Source: Elusimicrobiota bacterium (GTDB taxonomy: Bacteria > Elusimicrobiota > Elusimicrobia > JACQPE01). Taken from it: a stretch of 48,018 nt of DNA. Shown here piece after piece: positions 8,342 to 16,393 of the stretch (position 1 is its first letter; every line of letters begins with the position of its first letter). Both the position numbers and the translations under genes were made by a program. Under the pieces are notes generated by a model that worked only from the letters and a program-made list of their open reading frames with translations, ran no database searches and had not been told where the DNA came from. Location of the stretch: positions 1-48,018 of the forward strand of contig JACQJO010000011.1 in the NCBI GenBank assembly GCA_016205025.1. Direction: 5' to 3'.

Positions 8342-9847
8342 TTAGTTTATTTTATCTATGAACTTCGGCAAAGCCATTGTTAGACCGAGGCTGATCAAAT
8401 TGCTGGTCAGCCAATACAGAACCAAGCCCGACGGGAATTTTAAAAACATAAAAGTGAAAAGAATGGGCATCGTGTAAGTGAGCATTTTTTGAGATGGATC
8501 AGTGGTCACCGCTTGGGATTTTTTTGTTTGGACGAACATGGCCGCGCCCATTAAGAGCGGAAGAATGTAGGTGGGATCATGGGTGGCCAAATTTTTGATC
8601 CATAGCACGAAGGGCGCGCCGTAGAGCTCGTAGCTGTCCATCAGGGCTCCGTAGAGAGCGAAAAAAATAGGCATCTGCAGAATCAACACCATACAGCCGC
8701 CCAGGGGATTGGCCCCATGGGAGCGGTAAAGCAGCATCGTTTCTTCGTTCATTTTTTTGGGGTCGTGCTTGAATTTTTGCTGTAGATGCTGGATTTTGGG
8801 AGCCAGGTCTTTCATTTTTTGGGAAAATTTCAGATTTTTAATCGTCAGGGGAATAAGCAGAATCTGAAACGCGACAGTCAACAGAATAATCGCAAATCCG
8901 TAGTTGCCCGTTGTTTTATAGAAGAAATTAAGCGAATGCCGGATCAAGCGTTTTAAGGGCCCCAGCCATCCGCCGTAAACCAGATTTTGCAGCCCCAGCG
9001 CATCAATGGCCCGTTGCGTTTTTAGACCGATATAAAAAGGAATCTCAAGCGTTTTATTGGGTTCGATGGCGGACGTCCAGAGCAATCCGGAGGCGTCAGG
9101 GGACTGTTCAACGGAGCCGGTAAGATAGGCATGGTCCATATTGGTGATAGCGGCCAGATGATATTGACCGGAAAGCCCCAGTGCCACCAACGGTCTTTGC
9201 CCCTCAAAATTGACGGCAATGGAGGTTTCTTTCTTTTTGGGGAAACTGACAATAAGCGACTTTTTCCCCGCATACCCGGCGAACAGGGAGGGCTGATTCC
9301 CGCCGCTTTGTCCGGAGGACAGTTTAGGATGAATGGCCAGGGCAACGATTCCCGGTTCTTTACCGGAAGACAAGAATGTCAAGCGCATTAAGGCGAATCC
9401 CGGCTCCTGATTTTTCCATATGAATTCTTTTTGATAAGTACCTCGCCGTGTTTTTAACTCCAGCCGGACGCCGTCGGCCGCAAGATTTTTTAAGGCCCAG
9501 GATTCTTCAAAAATTTCAACCGGAGTCGTTTTCAAGAAAGAGGTTTCCGGCAGAAGCGCAAATTCATTGCCATTGACCCCGTAAGACAGCTGTTCCAAAG
9601 ACCCCTCTTGCCCCAGGAGAATTTTCCCCTTTCCGCCCCAGGATTCAAACTCCACCACCTGCGCCTTGGGGATCGATGGCGCCGGCCCGGCAATGACGGG
9701 GGAGTCTGGTGACGGCGGTTTGTTGTTGTTTTGCGGCGAGCGCGGCGGATGCAGTTTTGGCAAAAAAAGCGACCAAGCCCAATAGAATCCGAAGGCCAGG
9801 ATGGCGGCCAAAATAATGTTGCGTTTAGGCAGAGATGATTCTTCCAT
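8342..9847 (-). CDS. yidC: Membrane protein insertase YidC
   Basis: YidC inserts and folds inner-membrane proteins, alone or with SecYEG. The 501-residue form has an N-terminal membrane anchor (about 12-30), a large periplasmic domain (about 60-300) as in Gram-negative bacteria, and the conserved C-terminal insertase core with membrane segments from about 315 onward (GNYGFAIILLTVAFQ, MVLILQMPIFFALYG, FPSGLVLYWLTSN). The N-terminal linker is Pro/Asn-rich. The order rpmH-rnpA-yidD-yidC-jag-mnmE is the common bacterial one. Confidence 0.97.
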   Translation of the reverse strand: MEESSLPKRNIILAAILAFGFYWAWSLFLPKLHPPRSPQNNNKPPSPDSPVIAGPAPSIPKAQVVEFESWGGKGKILLGQEGSLEQLSYGVNGNEFALLPETSFLKTTPVEIFEESWALKNLAADGVRLELKTRRGTYQKEFIWKNQEPGFALMRLTFLSSGKEPGIVALAIHPKLSSGQSGGNQPSLFAGYAGKKSLIVSFPKKKETSIAVNFEGQRPLVALGLSGQYHLAAITNMDHAYLTGSVEQSPDASGLLWTSAIEPNKTLEIPFYIGLKTQRAIDALGLQNLVYGGWLGPLKRLIRHSLNFFYKTTGNYGFAIILLTVAFQILLIPLTIKNLKFSQKMKDLAPKIQHLQQKFKHDPKKMNEETMLLYRSHGANPLGGCMVLILQMPIFFALYGALMDSYELYGAPFVLWIKNLATHDPTYILPLLMGAAMFVQTKKSQAVTTDPSQKMLTYTMPILFTFMFLKFPSGLVLYWLTSNLISLGLTMALPKFIDKIN

Positions 9848-9852
9848 GTCGA

Positions 9853-10083
9853 TTAGGCGCTAAAGGGGTGGCATGTTAATAACCGGCGCAAGCCAAGCTT
9901 GATTCCTGCGCCGACGCCGTTAGCGTTGATAGCCTGCAGCGTGTAATCCGAGCAGGTGGGGTAAAAGCGGCAGGCCGGCGGAAGAATTCCTCGCAGTAGA
10001 GTTTGATAGCCCATCACAAGCGATTGAACGCTTAAGCGCAGCGCGCCGGCAGCCGTTGTTTTTGCAATCCCTGGGATAACCAT
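9853..10083 (-). CDS. yidD: Membrane protein insertion efficiency factor YidD
   Basis: YidD is a small protein that assists YidC-dependent insertion. The signature LPPACRFYPTCSDYTLQAI and the final TCHPF are present. The ATG at 10083 gives 76 residues and overlaps the end of rnpA by 52 bases; a longer open frame upstream lies wholly inside rnpA. The protein stops two residues after CHPF (CHPFSA), whereas most members continue with a Gly/Asp/Pro-rich tail, so this is a short-tail version. The yidC start follows after only five bases. Confidence 0.88.
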   Translation of the reverse strand: MVIPGIAKTTAAGALRLSVQSLVMGYQTLLRGILPPACRFYPTCSDYTLQAINANGVGAGIKLGLRRLLTCHPFSA

Positions 10084-10367
10084 GTGTTGATTTGGGCCTG
10101 ACCCACATTTTTTATTTCCAGGCCTCTCTTGATGATAACTAAAATCTCTTGGTTCGGGCGCGGCGAAATATTTTGCCACGCGACGCGCACTAGGCGTTTC
10201 AAGCGGTTGCGGTCCACGCTGCGGCGGTAGGCTTGGCGGCCGATCAGGGTCCCCATGGTTGTTTTGGAATTGGCAGCGGGCAGGGCGAAAAACACGAAAG
10301 GTCCGTGACCCCATCTCGTTCCCTTGTCCAGCAAAATTTGTATTTTGCGCTTGGTTGACAGTTTCAT
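10032..10367 (-). CDS. rnpA: Ribonuclease P protein component
   Basis: RnpA is the protein subunit of RNase P, which matures the 5' ends of tRNAs. At 111 residues the length is normal. The conserved RNR motif is in RRSVDRNRLKRLVR, and the N-terminal half has the FVFFALP strand region. It sits between rpmH (29 bases upstream) and yidD (overlapping), the near-universal arrangement. Confidence 0.95.
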   Translation of the reverse strand: MKLSTKRKIQILLDKGTRWGHGPFVFFALPAANSKTTMGTLIGRQAYRRSVDRNRLKRLVRVAWQNISPRPNQEILVIIKRGLEIKNVGQAQINTWLSQGLQKQRLPARCA

Positions 10368-10396
10368 TGTTTTTGGAATGGACCGGCCGCTCGGCT

Positions 10397-10534
10397 TTAG
10401 GCGACCGTCAGGGCGCGGCGTCCCTTGCGTCTGCGGCGAGCCAAAACGCGCCGCCCTGCTTTCGTTTTCATGCGGGCGCGAAACCCGATGGTTTTGCGTC
10501 TGCGGCGGACATTCGGTCTAAAAGTGGGCAGCAT
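10397..10534 (-). CDS. rpmH: Large ribosomal subunit protein bL34
   Basis: This 45-residue, Arg/Lys-rich protein begins [20 protein letters not shown] and continues with the conserved [17 protein letters not shown] segment, matching bL34. It is slightly extended at the C terminus (ALTVA). It leads the rnpA-yidD-yidC-jag-mnmE block. There is no Shine-Dalgarno before its ATG; instead a perfect TATAAT lies eight bases upstream, so the transcript is probably leaderless. Confidence 0.95.
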   Translation of the reverse strand: MLPTFRPNVRRRRKTIGFRARMKTKAGRRVLARRRRKGRRALTVA

Positions 10535-10542
10535 AGGCTTTC

Positions 10543-10548
10543 ATTATA
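10543..10548 (-). promoter_or_regulatory. -10 element for rpmH
   Basis: A perfect TATAAT, preceded by TG and one base (extended -10), ends eight bases before the rpmH ATG. Transcription would begin within about two bases of the start codon. No good -35 is needed or seen. Confidence 0.7.
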
Positions 10549-10585
10549 TCAGGGCGTGAGCGAAAACAAACCATGAAATTTGAGG

Positions 10586-10591
10586 TATAAT
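10586..10591 (+). promoter_or_regulatory. -10 element for rpsF
   Basis: A perfect TATAAT ends seven bases before the ATG of rpsF, with no Shine-Dalgarno between. It points away from the rpmH -10 on the other strand, so the 64-base spacer carries two back-to-back promoters. Confidence 0.68.
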
Positions 10592-10598
10592 CATCCCA

Positions 10599-10880
10599 AT
10601 GCCGACTTACGAGACCCTGGTGCTTCTTGATCCCGTTCTTGGAGACGCCGAGCAAGGGCAGTTGATTGCTCGGTTGACCAAGGAAGTCGCCAATCAAGAG
10701 GGGAAGATTTTAAAAGAAGAGAAATTGGGGCGCAAGCGTCTGGCTTATCCTGTCAAGAAAAAGGCCGAAGGCAGCTATCTTTGCTTTCAATTGGAGATAC
10801 CGGAGAAAAAGTTGGACGAGTGGCAGAAGTTTTTGCGTCTAAATTCGAGCATTCTGCGGCAGATGACGGTCAGAATTTAA
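10599..10880 (+). CDS. rpsF: Small ribosomal subunit protein bS6
   Basis: This 93-residue protein has the bS6 pattern: YETLVLLDP at the N terminus, then LGRKRLAYPVKKKAEGSYLCF. In the 30S subunit it binds with bS18. It starts the rpsF-ssb-rpsR-rplI-dnaB operon, a classical arrangement. Translation probably begins on a leaderless or nearly leaderless mRNA because a TATAAT lies seven bases before the ATG and no Shine-Dalgarno is present. Confidence 0.97.
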   Translation: MPTYETLVLLDPVLGDAEQGQLIARLTKEVANQEGKILKEEKLGRKRLAYPVKKKAEGSYLCFQLEIPEKKLDEWQKFLRLNSSILRQMTVRI

Positions 10881-10891
10881 GGAGGTGTGAA

Positions 10892-11377
10892 GTGGCTACG
10901 GGTGTTAAGGTTCCAGAAGTCAATTTAGTGGTGCTGGCGGGCCGTTTGACTCGCGATCCGGACGTGCGTTATCTTCCATCGGGGAAACCCGTGGCACGCG
11001 TTCCTCTGGCCTCAAATAGCCGATTTTTTAACAAGACAACCAATGAGTGGCAGGAAGAGGCGACTTTTGTGGACGTGTCCGTTTGGGGCGACGCGGCCGA
11101 GAGAGTGAAAGATCGTCTTAAAAAAGGCTCACCTGTTTTAGTTGAGGGACGCCTGAAGTTTAGACAGTGGGAGGCCAAGGACGGCACTAAGAGAAGCGCT
11201 CTTGAGGTGTCGGCTCGGCGGCTGCAATTTTTGGAAGCTTTCCACGGTTCCCAGGGTTCGCCGTCGAGCGCGGCTTCGGAAGAGGCGGCGGCCGCGGCGG
11301 GCAGCGATGCGCCACCCACTTTTGGCGCCGCGGAATCGGAGGAAGCTACCAGCGATCTTGAGGGCGTCGCTCTTTAG
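10892..11377 (+). CDS. ssb: Single-stranded DNA-binding protein
   Basis: This SSB protein (161 residues) binds single-stranded DNA during replication and repair. The OB-fold begins VNLVVLAGRLTRDPDVRYLPSGKPVA and contains NKTTNEWQEEATFVDVSVWGDAAE. The C-terminal tail is Ala/Ser/Glu-rich and acidic but ends DLEGVAL rather than the usual DDDIPF-type tip, so the protein-interaction tip is atypical. The start is GTG at 10892, chosen because GGAGGT lies five bases upstream; the frame is open further upstream inside rpsF. Confidence 0.94.
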   Translation: MATGVKVPEVNLVVLAGRLTRDPDVRYLPSGKPVARVPLASNSRFFNKTTNEWQEEATFVDVSVWGDAAERVKDRLKKGSPVLVEGRLKFRQWEAKDGTKRSALEVSARRLQFLEAFHGSQGSPSSAASEEAAAAAGSDAPPTFGAAESEEATSDLEGVAL

Positions 11378-11388
11378 TTTAAAGCTTT

Positions 11389-11748
11389 ATGGACGATACC
11401 CAGGCAACAGGAACTCCGGCGGCAACGCCGGAAAGCCCCGGGAGTTCAACGGGCGCCCCCGCGACGGCTCGTCCTCGATTTTTTAGGGGACCGTCAGGAG
11501 CGCCCGGCCGGCGCCCGCGATTCGGTCAAGGGCGCGACGCCAGGCCCCGTAGGGCATGCCGCTTTTGCGTTGAAACAAAAGAGACCGTTGATTACAAGGA
11601 CGTTCCGCTTTTAAGAAGCTATATCACCGAGCGAGGCAAGATTTTGGCCGGGCGCAGCACGGGAACATGCGCCAGGCATCAACGCAAAATCAGAACAGCC
11701 ATCAAGAGGGCGCGCACCATGGCTCTTGTTCCATTTGTGAACAAGTAA
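11389..11748 (+). CDS. rpsR: Small ribosomal subunit protein bS18 with N-terminal extension
   Basis: The C-terminal 65 residues are a typical bS18: [19 protein letters not shown], then [19 protein letters not shown]. It is preceded by about 50 residues rich in Pro, Gly, Ala, Thr and Arg with no counterpart in the usual 75-residue protein. I see no internal start with a better ribosome site, so the extension is likely translated. It lies in the rpsF operon, 11 bases after ssb. Confidence 0.93.
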   Translation: MDDTQATGTPAATPESPGSSTGAPATARPRFFRGPSGAPGRRPRFGQGRDARPRRACRFCVETKETVDYKDVPLLRSYITERGKILAGRSTGTCARHQRKIRTAIKRARTMALVPFVNK

Positions 11749-11754
11749 CCTTCA

Positions 11755-12219
11755 ATGAAAATTATTCTGCAGGGCGACGTTGTTAAATTGGGCAAAGCCG
11801 GCGAAACAAAAGAAGTTTCCGATGGTTTCGCGCGCAATTATCTTTTTCCCAGGGGATTGGCTGTTATTCATACCGGAGGAACCGCCAGATTGATCGAGGC
11901 GCGACGGACAGTTTTGGCTAAAAAGCGGGAGCTTGCAACCCGCCAAACCGATCAACTTAAAGCAGACATCGAAAAACAGGAGCTTTCTTTTTCGGTGAAT
12001 GTTGATGATCGGGGCGAGCTCTACGGCTCCATCACCAAAGGACAGATCGTAAAAGCACTTCGCGCTAACGCCATCACATTGCCTGCGGACGCCAAGATCG
12101 AGCTAAACTCTCCGCTTAAAGCGCTCGGCGTGTTTAATGTTCCCCTGCGGTTGCCTTACGACGTCACCGCACAGGTACGCGTTACTTTGGTGGCCAGTGG
12201 TGCTTCTTCCACGAAATAA
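11755..12219 (+). CDS. rplI: Large ribosomal subunit protein bL9
   Basis: This 154-residue protein has the bL9 layout: an N-terminal domain (MKIILQGDVVKLGKAGE, DGFARNYLFPRGLA), a long connecting helix with Lys/Arg/Glu, and a C-terminal domain (GELYGSITKGQIVKAL). It follows rpsR by six bases in the rpsF-dnaB operon. Confidence 0.97.
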   Translation: MKIILQGDVVKLGKAGETKEVSDGFARNYLFPRGLAVIHTGGTARLIEARRTVLAKKRELATRQTDQLKADIEKQELSFSVNVDDRGELYGSITKGQIVKALRANAITLPADAKIELNSPLKALGVFNVPLRLPYDVTAQVRVTLVASGASSTK

Positions 12220-12253
12220 TCTCTACAGACCAGCCGGCCGTTAAAACGATTTT

Positions 12254-13699
12254 ATGGCCGCAACCAATTCTTTAGCCCCGCATTTAAAATTGGGCCCGCC
12301 GCGTTCCCCAGAAGCGGAAAAGGCTTGTTTGGGCGCCTTGATTTTAGACCCCGAAGGACTTTCAAAAATCGAAGGATTGCTTGATGAAAGGGATTTCTTT
12401 GAGGAGATCCATCGCCGTATTTTTAGAGCCATTGCCCGTCTTTTTTCCTCCGGCCGGCCCGTTGATTTAGTGACCTTGCACAATGAGCTCCAAGGCGATT
12501 CGCTGTATCAAGACTGCGGCGCGGAAAATTATCTCACCGAATTAGTGAACGCCGTGGGCTCCCAGGCGCATTTACAGGAATACAGCCGCATTGTGCGCGA
12601 TAAGGGAGTTTTAAGAGAGCTTTTGCGGGCCGCCACCGAAATCTATGAAGATTGCTATAGGCAGGAAGCCAGAAAAGACGGTTGGAAGGCCGCGCCCGGC
12701 ATCGGCGAGCTGTTAGACCAAGCGGAGGCGCGTATTTTTCGTCTGGCTCAAAATCGAGGGTCAGCCGGGTTCGCCAAGGTTCGAGAGCTGATTCATCCTT
12801 TAATGGAAGATTTGATGAACGTTCAGCAAAATCGAACCACTCGTGTGACCGGGGTGGCTACCGGATTTTCCAAGCTCGATGAGCTGACGTCCGGTTTCCA
12901 AAAGTCCGATTTCATTATCGTGGCGGCTCGTCCCAGCCAAGGTAAGACAGCCCTTGCGTTAAATTTAGCCGGCCACGTGGGCCTAACCCTTAAGCAACCC
13001 GTCGCCTTTTTTTCTCTGGAGATGAGCAAGAACGCCATTCTTCTTCGCATGCTTTGCGCCGAGGCGCGTGTGGACGGTCAGAAATTAAGAAGAGGATTTT
13101 TGGAGCGAGAACGCTTCCAGGATTTGACCAATGCCGCGAGCCGTCTGATGGAGGCGGATATTTATATTGACGACAGCTCCACGCTGACTTCCCTGGAGGT
13201 TCGGGCCAGAGCCCGGCGTTTGGCCTCGGAACTGCGGACTCAAGGCAAAGAACTCTCTTTGGTTATCATTGATTATTTGCAGTTGCTTCACCACGGAGAA
13301 AAATCTGAAAACCGTCAGCAGGAGGTTTCTGAAATATCAAGGAACCTTAAAGCCTTAGCCAGGGATTTGGGGGTTCCGCTGGTGGCCCTCTCGCAGTTGT
13401 CGCGGCGTCCGGAGGAAAGAGAGCGAAAAGGGCATCCCCAGCTTTCCGATCTAAGAGAGTCCGGATCCCTTGAACAGGACTCGGATTTAGTTTTAATGAT
13501 CTACCGGCCTGATATCAATAAGCCTAATGCCACGAAAGAAGACCGGGCCAAAGCCGAGATTATCATCGCCAAGCAAAGAAACGGGCCCATCGGCATGATT
13601 CCCATGCTGTTTCTTGAAGACCATACGCGTTTTGTGGAGCTCGAATCGGGCCGCGCGGATGATTTGGGCATGGAGGCCGAAACCATTGGGGGCGAGTAG
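12254..13699 (+). CDS. dnaB: Replicative DNA helicase DnaB
   Basis: This hexameric helicase unwinds DNA at the replication fork. The 481 residues comprise an N-terminal domain (about 15-120, beginning PPRSPEAEKACLGALI), a linker, and a RecA-like motor with Walker A in ARPSQGKTALALN (about 225-237), Walker B in LVIIDYLQLL and QLSRRPEERE. No intein interrupts it. It is the last of the rpsF-ssb-rpsR-rplI-dnaB set, and its 3' end overlaps the probable TTG start of alr. Confidence 0.97.
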   Translation: MAATNSLAPHLKLGPPRSPEAEKACLGALILDPEGLSKIEGLLDERDFFEEIHRRIFRAIARLFSSGRPVDLVTLHNELQGDSLYQDCGAENYLTELVNAVGSQAHLQEYSRIVRDKGVLRELLRAATEIYEDCYRQEARKDGWKAAPGIGELLDQAEARIFRLAQNRGSAGFAKVRELIHPLMEDLMNVQQNRTTRVTGVATGFSKLDELTSGFQKSDFIIVAARPSQGKTALALNLAGHVGLTLKQPVAFFSLEMSKNAILLRMLCAEARVDGQKLRRGFLERERFQDLTNAASRLMEADIYIDDSSTLTSLEVRARARRLASELRTQGKELSLVIIDYLQLLHHGEKSENRQQEVSEISRNLKALARDLGVPLVALSQLSRRPEERERKGHPQLSDLRESGSLEQDSDLVLMIYRPDINKPNATKEDRAKAEIIIAKQRNGPIGMIPMLFLEDHTRFVELESGRADDLGMEAETIGGE

Positions 13700-14822
13700 C
13701 CTTAAAACCGGGGTCGATTCTTATCGGCCGACTTGGGCCGAAATTGACCTGAAACTTCTTGAGCAGAATATTTTAAAGCTCAAGAGTTATCTCGTTTCTT
13801 CAGGCACCCGCATTATGGCGGTTGTCAAAGCCGACGCCTATGGCCACGGCGCCGTTCGCCTGACGCGGTATCTGGAGGGTTTGGGCGTGGCCTGGTTTGG
13901 TGTCAGTTCGGTGGAGGAAGCAGTCGGGTTAAGGAAGGCGGGCTGTCGCGGCAATATTTTGATTTTAGGCAGTCTTTTCCCGTTTCGGGAATCCTTCGAG
14001 GCGGCGCTCGGTCACGATTTGATACCGACGATTTCAAGTCTTGAGGCGGCCCGGCAGTTGCTTGGTACGGTTAAACCGGACGCTCGCAAGATCCGCGTTC
14101 ACTTAAAAATGGAAACAGGCATGCAGAGAATCGGAGTCCGGCCGGAAACCTGTGCCCAAATCGCCGCGTTGCTCAAAGAATCCGACGCCGTCGCCATTGA
14201 CGGGGTTTATACGCATTTTTCCAGCGCCAAGGACGAGGAATATACGCGCCGGCAGCTTCAAGAATTTAATCGAGGATTGAGTCTACTCGGCCAAAAAGGC
14301 GTTCGGCCCGCCTGCGTTCATGCCGCGAATTCCGCGGCGGCGGTGCGCTGGCCCCAAGCCCATTTCAACATGATTCGCTGCGGATTGGCGCTTTACGGAG
14401 AAACCCCGGAATTCGAACCCATTTTGAGCGTAAAAACGCGCGTTGTGTTTGTTAAAAAGGTTCCGGCGGGAACCCCGGTCAGCTATGAGCGGACCTTTAC
14501 CACGCCTCGCGAGTCTGTTTTGGCGACTTTGCCCATCGGTTACGCGGACGGCCTGCCTATCAGCGCTTCCGGCCGCGCCCGCGTGTTGATCAATGGGCAC
14601 GCGGCTCCGGTGGCCGGAGCCATTACGATGGACATGACGGTTGTTGATGTCACCGACGTGGCGGGTGTCGGCGTGGGTAGCGAGGCCGTTGTCATCGGCA
14701 CCGGAGGCGATCAGAGAATTGAGCCCGGCGATTGGGCCGATTGGGGCCGAATGAGCGTCTATGAACTGCTTTGTAGATTCGGCGCGCCGAGACTGGCTAA
14801 GGTTTACCTGGAGGCCGATTGA
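13686..14822 (+). CDS. alr: Alanine racemase
   Basis: This PLP enzyme converts L- to D-alanine for peptidoglycan. The PLP-lysine motif MAVVKADAYGHGA is near the N terminus. The second catalytic Tyr lies in VSYERTFTT, followed by LPIGYADGLP, and the C-terminal domain has ITMDMTVVDVT. The start chosen is TTG at 13686, which has GGAGG nine bases upstream and overlaps dnaB by 14 bases; an ATG at 13659 is the alternative. Conserved sequence begins at YRPTWAEIDL. It is followed after 10 bases by mlaE. Confidence 0.94.
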   Translation: MGASSLKTGVDSYRPTWAEIDLKLLEQNILKLKSYLVSSGTRIMAVVKADAYGHGAVRLTRYLEGLGVAWFGVSSVEEAVGLRKAGCRGNILILGSLFPFRESFEAALGHDLIPTISSLEAARQLLGTVKPDARKIRVHLKMETGMQRIGVRPETCAQIAALLKESDAVAIDGVYTHFSSAKDEEYTRRQLQEFNRGLSLLGQKGVRPACVHAANSAAAVRWPQAHFNMIRCGLALYGETPEFEPILSVKTRVVFVKKVPAGTPVSYERTFTTPRESVLATLPIGYADGLPISASGRARVLINGHAAPVAGAITMDMTVVDVTDVAGVGVGSEAVVIGTGGDQRIEPGDWADWGRMSVYELLCRFGAPRLAKVYLEAD

Positions 14823-14832
14823 GGAATTTTTT

Positions 14833-15612
14833 ATGAGCGAATATCTTCGAGAACGCTATTACGAGATCGTGGAAACATTGGGCGAAGTGGCTATTATGGT
14901 GGCCGACCTGTTTAAATCCATTCTGCGGTATCGAGTCGATCTGGAGCTTTTTTTTGCCCAGGCCTCCAGAATCGGCGTTGACTCGCTGCCGGTGGTGAGC
15001 ATCACCAGCATATTCGTGGGCATGGTTTTGGCCCTTCAAACGGGCTACTCATTTCAGAATGTTTTTAATGAGCCCCTCTATGTCGGCACCGTGGTGGGAT
15101 TCTCCATTTTAAAAGAGCTCGGCCCCGTATTTACGGCCATTGTTGTGGCGGGCCGGATAGGGGCTTCCATAGCCGCGGAACTGGGCACCATGAAGGTGAC
15201 CGAACAGATCGACGCTCTCTATACGCTGGGAACCAACCCGGTGCGTTATTTGGGCGTGCCGCGTTTTTTGGCCGCCTTTTTGATGCTGCCTATTTTGACC
15301 ATTTATGCCGACGGCATAGGCATTTTTGGAGGCTACCTGGTGGCCACCGCCAAATTGGGCATCCCCGCTTCCACGTATTGGAACGATATTTTAAACAACA
15401 TTGATATTGACGTTGTGGTGCACGGCGTTTTAAAGTCTTTCGCCTTTGCCGCGATCGTGGCCACAACGGCCTGTTATGTCGGATTTAAAACATCCGGCGG
15501 CGCCGAAGGGGTCGGCCAGGCCACGACCCAGGCGGTGGTGGTTTCCATGGTGGCGATTTTGATTTCCGATTATTTTTTATCCGCTATTTTAGTGGCTTTT
15601 GGCATCGGGTGA
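14833..15612 (+). CDS. mlaE: MlaE-type ABC transporter permease
   Basis: This permease belongs to the MlaE/YrbE family, which moves phospholipids between inner and outer membranes together with an MCE protein. About five membrane segments are present, and the family core ELGPVFTAIVVAGRIGASIAAELGTMKVTEQIDAL is clear from about residue 97. ATG 14833 is preceded by GAGGA. The order mlaE-mlaF-mlaD, with short spacers or overlaps, shows a single operon. The soluble shuttle MlaC and the MlaB subunit are not next to it. Confidence 0.94.
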   Translation: MSEYLRERYYEIVETLGEVAIMVADLFKSILRYRVDLELFFAQASRIGVDSLPVVSITSIFVGMVLALQTGYSFQNVFNEPLYVGTVVGFSILKELGPVFTAIVVAGRIGASIAAELGTMKVTEQIDALYTLGTNPVRYLGVPRFLAAFLMLPILTIYADGIGIFGGYLVATAKLGIPASTYWNDILNNIDIDVVVHGVLKSFAFAAIVATTACYVGFKTSGGAEGVGQATTQAVVVSMVAILISDYFLSAILVAFGIG

Positions 15613-15625
15613 AGCGGAGAATTTC

Positions 15626-16393
15626 GTGATTGAGCTTAAGGATGTTTGCAAAAGTTTCGGGTCTCGCCGTGTGCTTCGCGGGATGGATTTGGATATCCCG
15701 GATGGCCAGACAATCACGATTATTGGGGGCTCCGGCACGGGCAAAAGCGTTACGTTAAAAATTATGGTGGGGTTATTGAAACCGGAGAAGGGCCAGGTGC
15801 TGGTTGACGGGGCCGATGTCGCGGAGGCCGCGTCCGAAGAGGAACTATTTGAAACGCAGAGCAAGTTTGGGTTTCTTTTTCAGGGGGCGGCATTGTTCGA
15901 TTCCTTGACGGTGGGAGAGAACGTGGCCTTTGGAATTCGAAACCTTAAGAAAGACATCCCCGATTCCAGGGTCAGAAAGATCGTTTCAGAGAAGTTGGAC
16001 CTTGTCGGACTTTCCGGGGTGGAGAGTTTAAAGCCGGCCGAGCTTTCCGGTGGCATGAAAAAGCGCGTCGGCCTGGCGCGCGCCATTGCGCATGAGCCCA
16101 AATACATCGTTTATGATGAGCCCACGACAGGGCTTGACCCCATCACGGCCGACGTGATCAATGAGCTGATCGTTGATATCCAGAAAAAATTGAATGTGAC
16201 TTCCATTGTAGTCACGCATGACATGGTTTCGGCCTATAAGATTTCCAATCAGATAGCGATGATTTATGAAGGTAAAATCATCTCAACCGGAACTCCCGGC
16301 GAGATCAAGAATTCTTCCAATCCCTACGTCCGGCAGTTTGTCACCGGTTCCAGTCAGGGTCCGATTAAGGTTAAATTAAGGGAATGGGAGTAG
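15626..16393 (+). CDS. mlaF: MlaF-type ABC transporter ATP-binding protein
   Basis: This ABC ATPase powers the MlaE permease. It has Walker A GGSGTGKSV, the Q-loop in FLFQGAALFDSLTV, the family-typical signature LSGGMKKRVGLARAI, Walker B YIVYDEPTTGLDPI and the H-loop VVTHDM. A GTG start at 15626 is chosen because GCGGAG lies six bases upstream and the protein then begins at VIELKDVCKSFG. A TTG at 15599, overlapping mlaE by 14 bases, is an alternative. Confidence 0.95.
   Translation: MIELKDVCKSFGSRRVLRGMDLDIPDGQTITIIGGSGTGKSVTLKIMVGLLKPEKGQVLVDGADVAEAASEEELFETQSKFGFLFQGAALFDSLTVGENVAFGIRNLKKDIPDSRVRKIVSEKLDLVGLSGVESLKPAELSGGMKKRVGLARAIAHEPKYIVYDEPTTGLDPITADVINELIVDIQKKLNVTSIVVTHDMVSAYKISNQIAMIYEGKIISTGTPGEIKNSSNPYVRQFVTGSSQGPIKVKLREWE

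Noticed and set aside
9853..10314. 153-residue version of YidD
   Set aside because: The extra N-terminal part is an alternate-frame reading of rnpA; YidD similarity begins only after residue 80.
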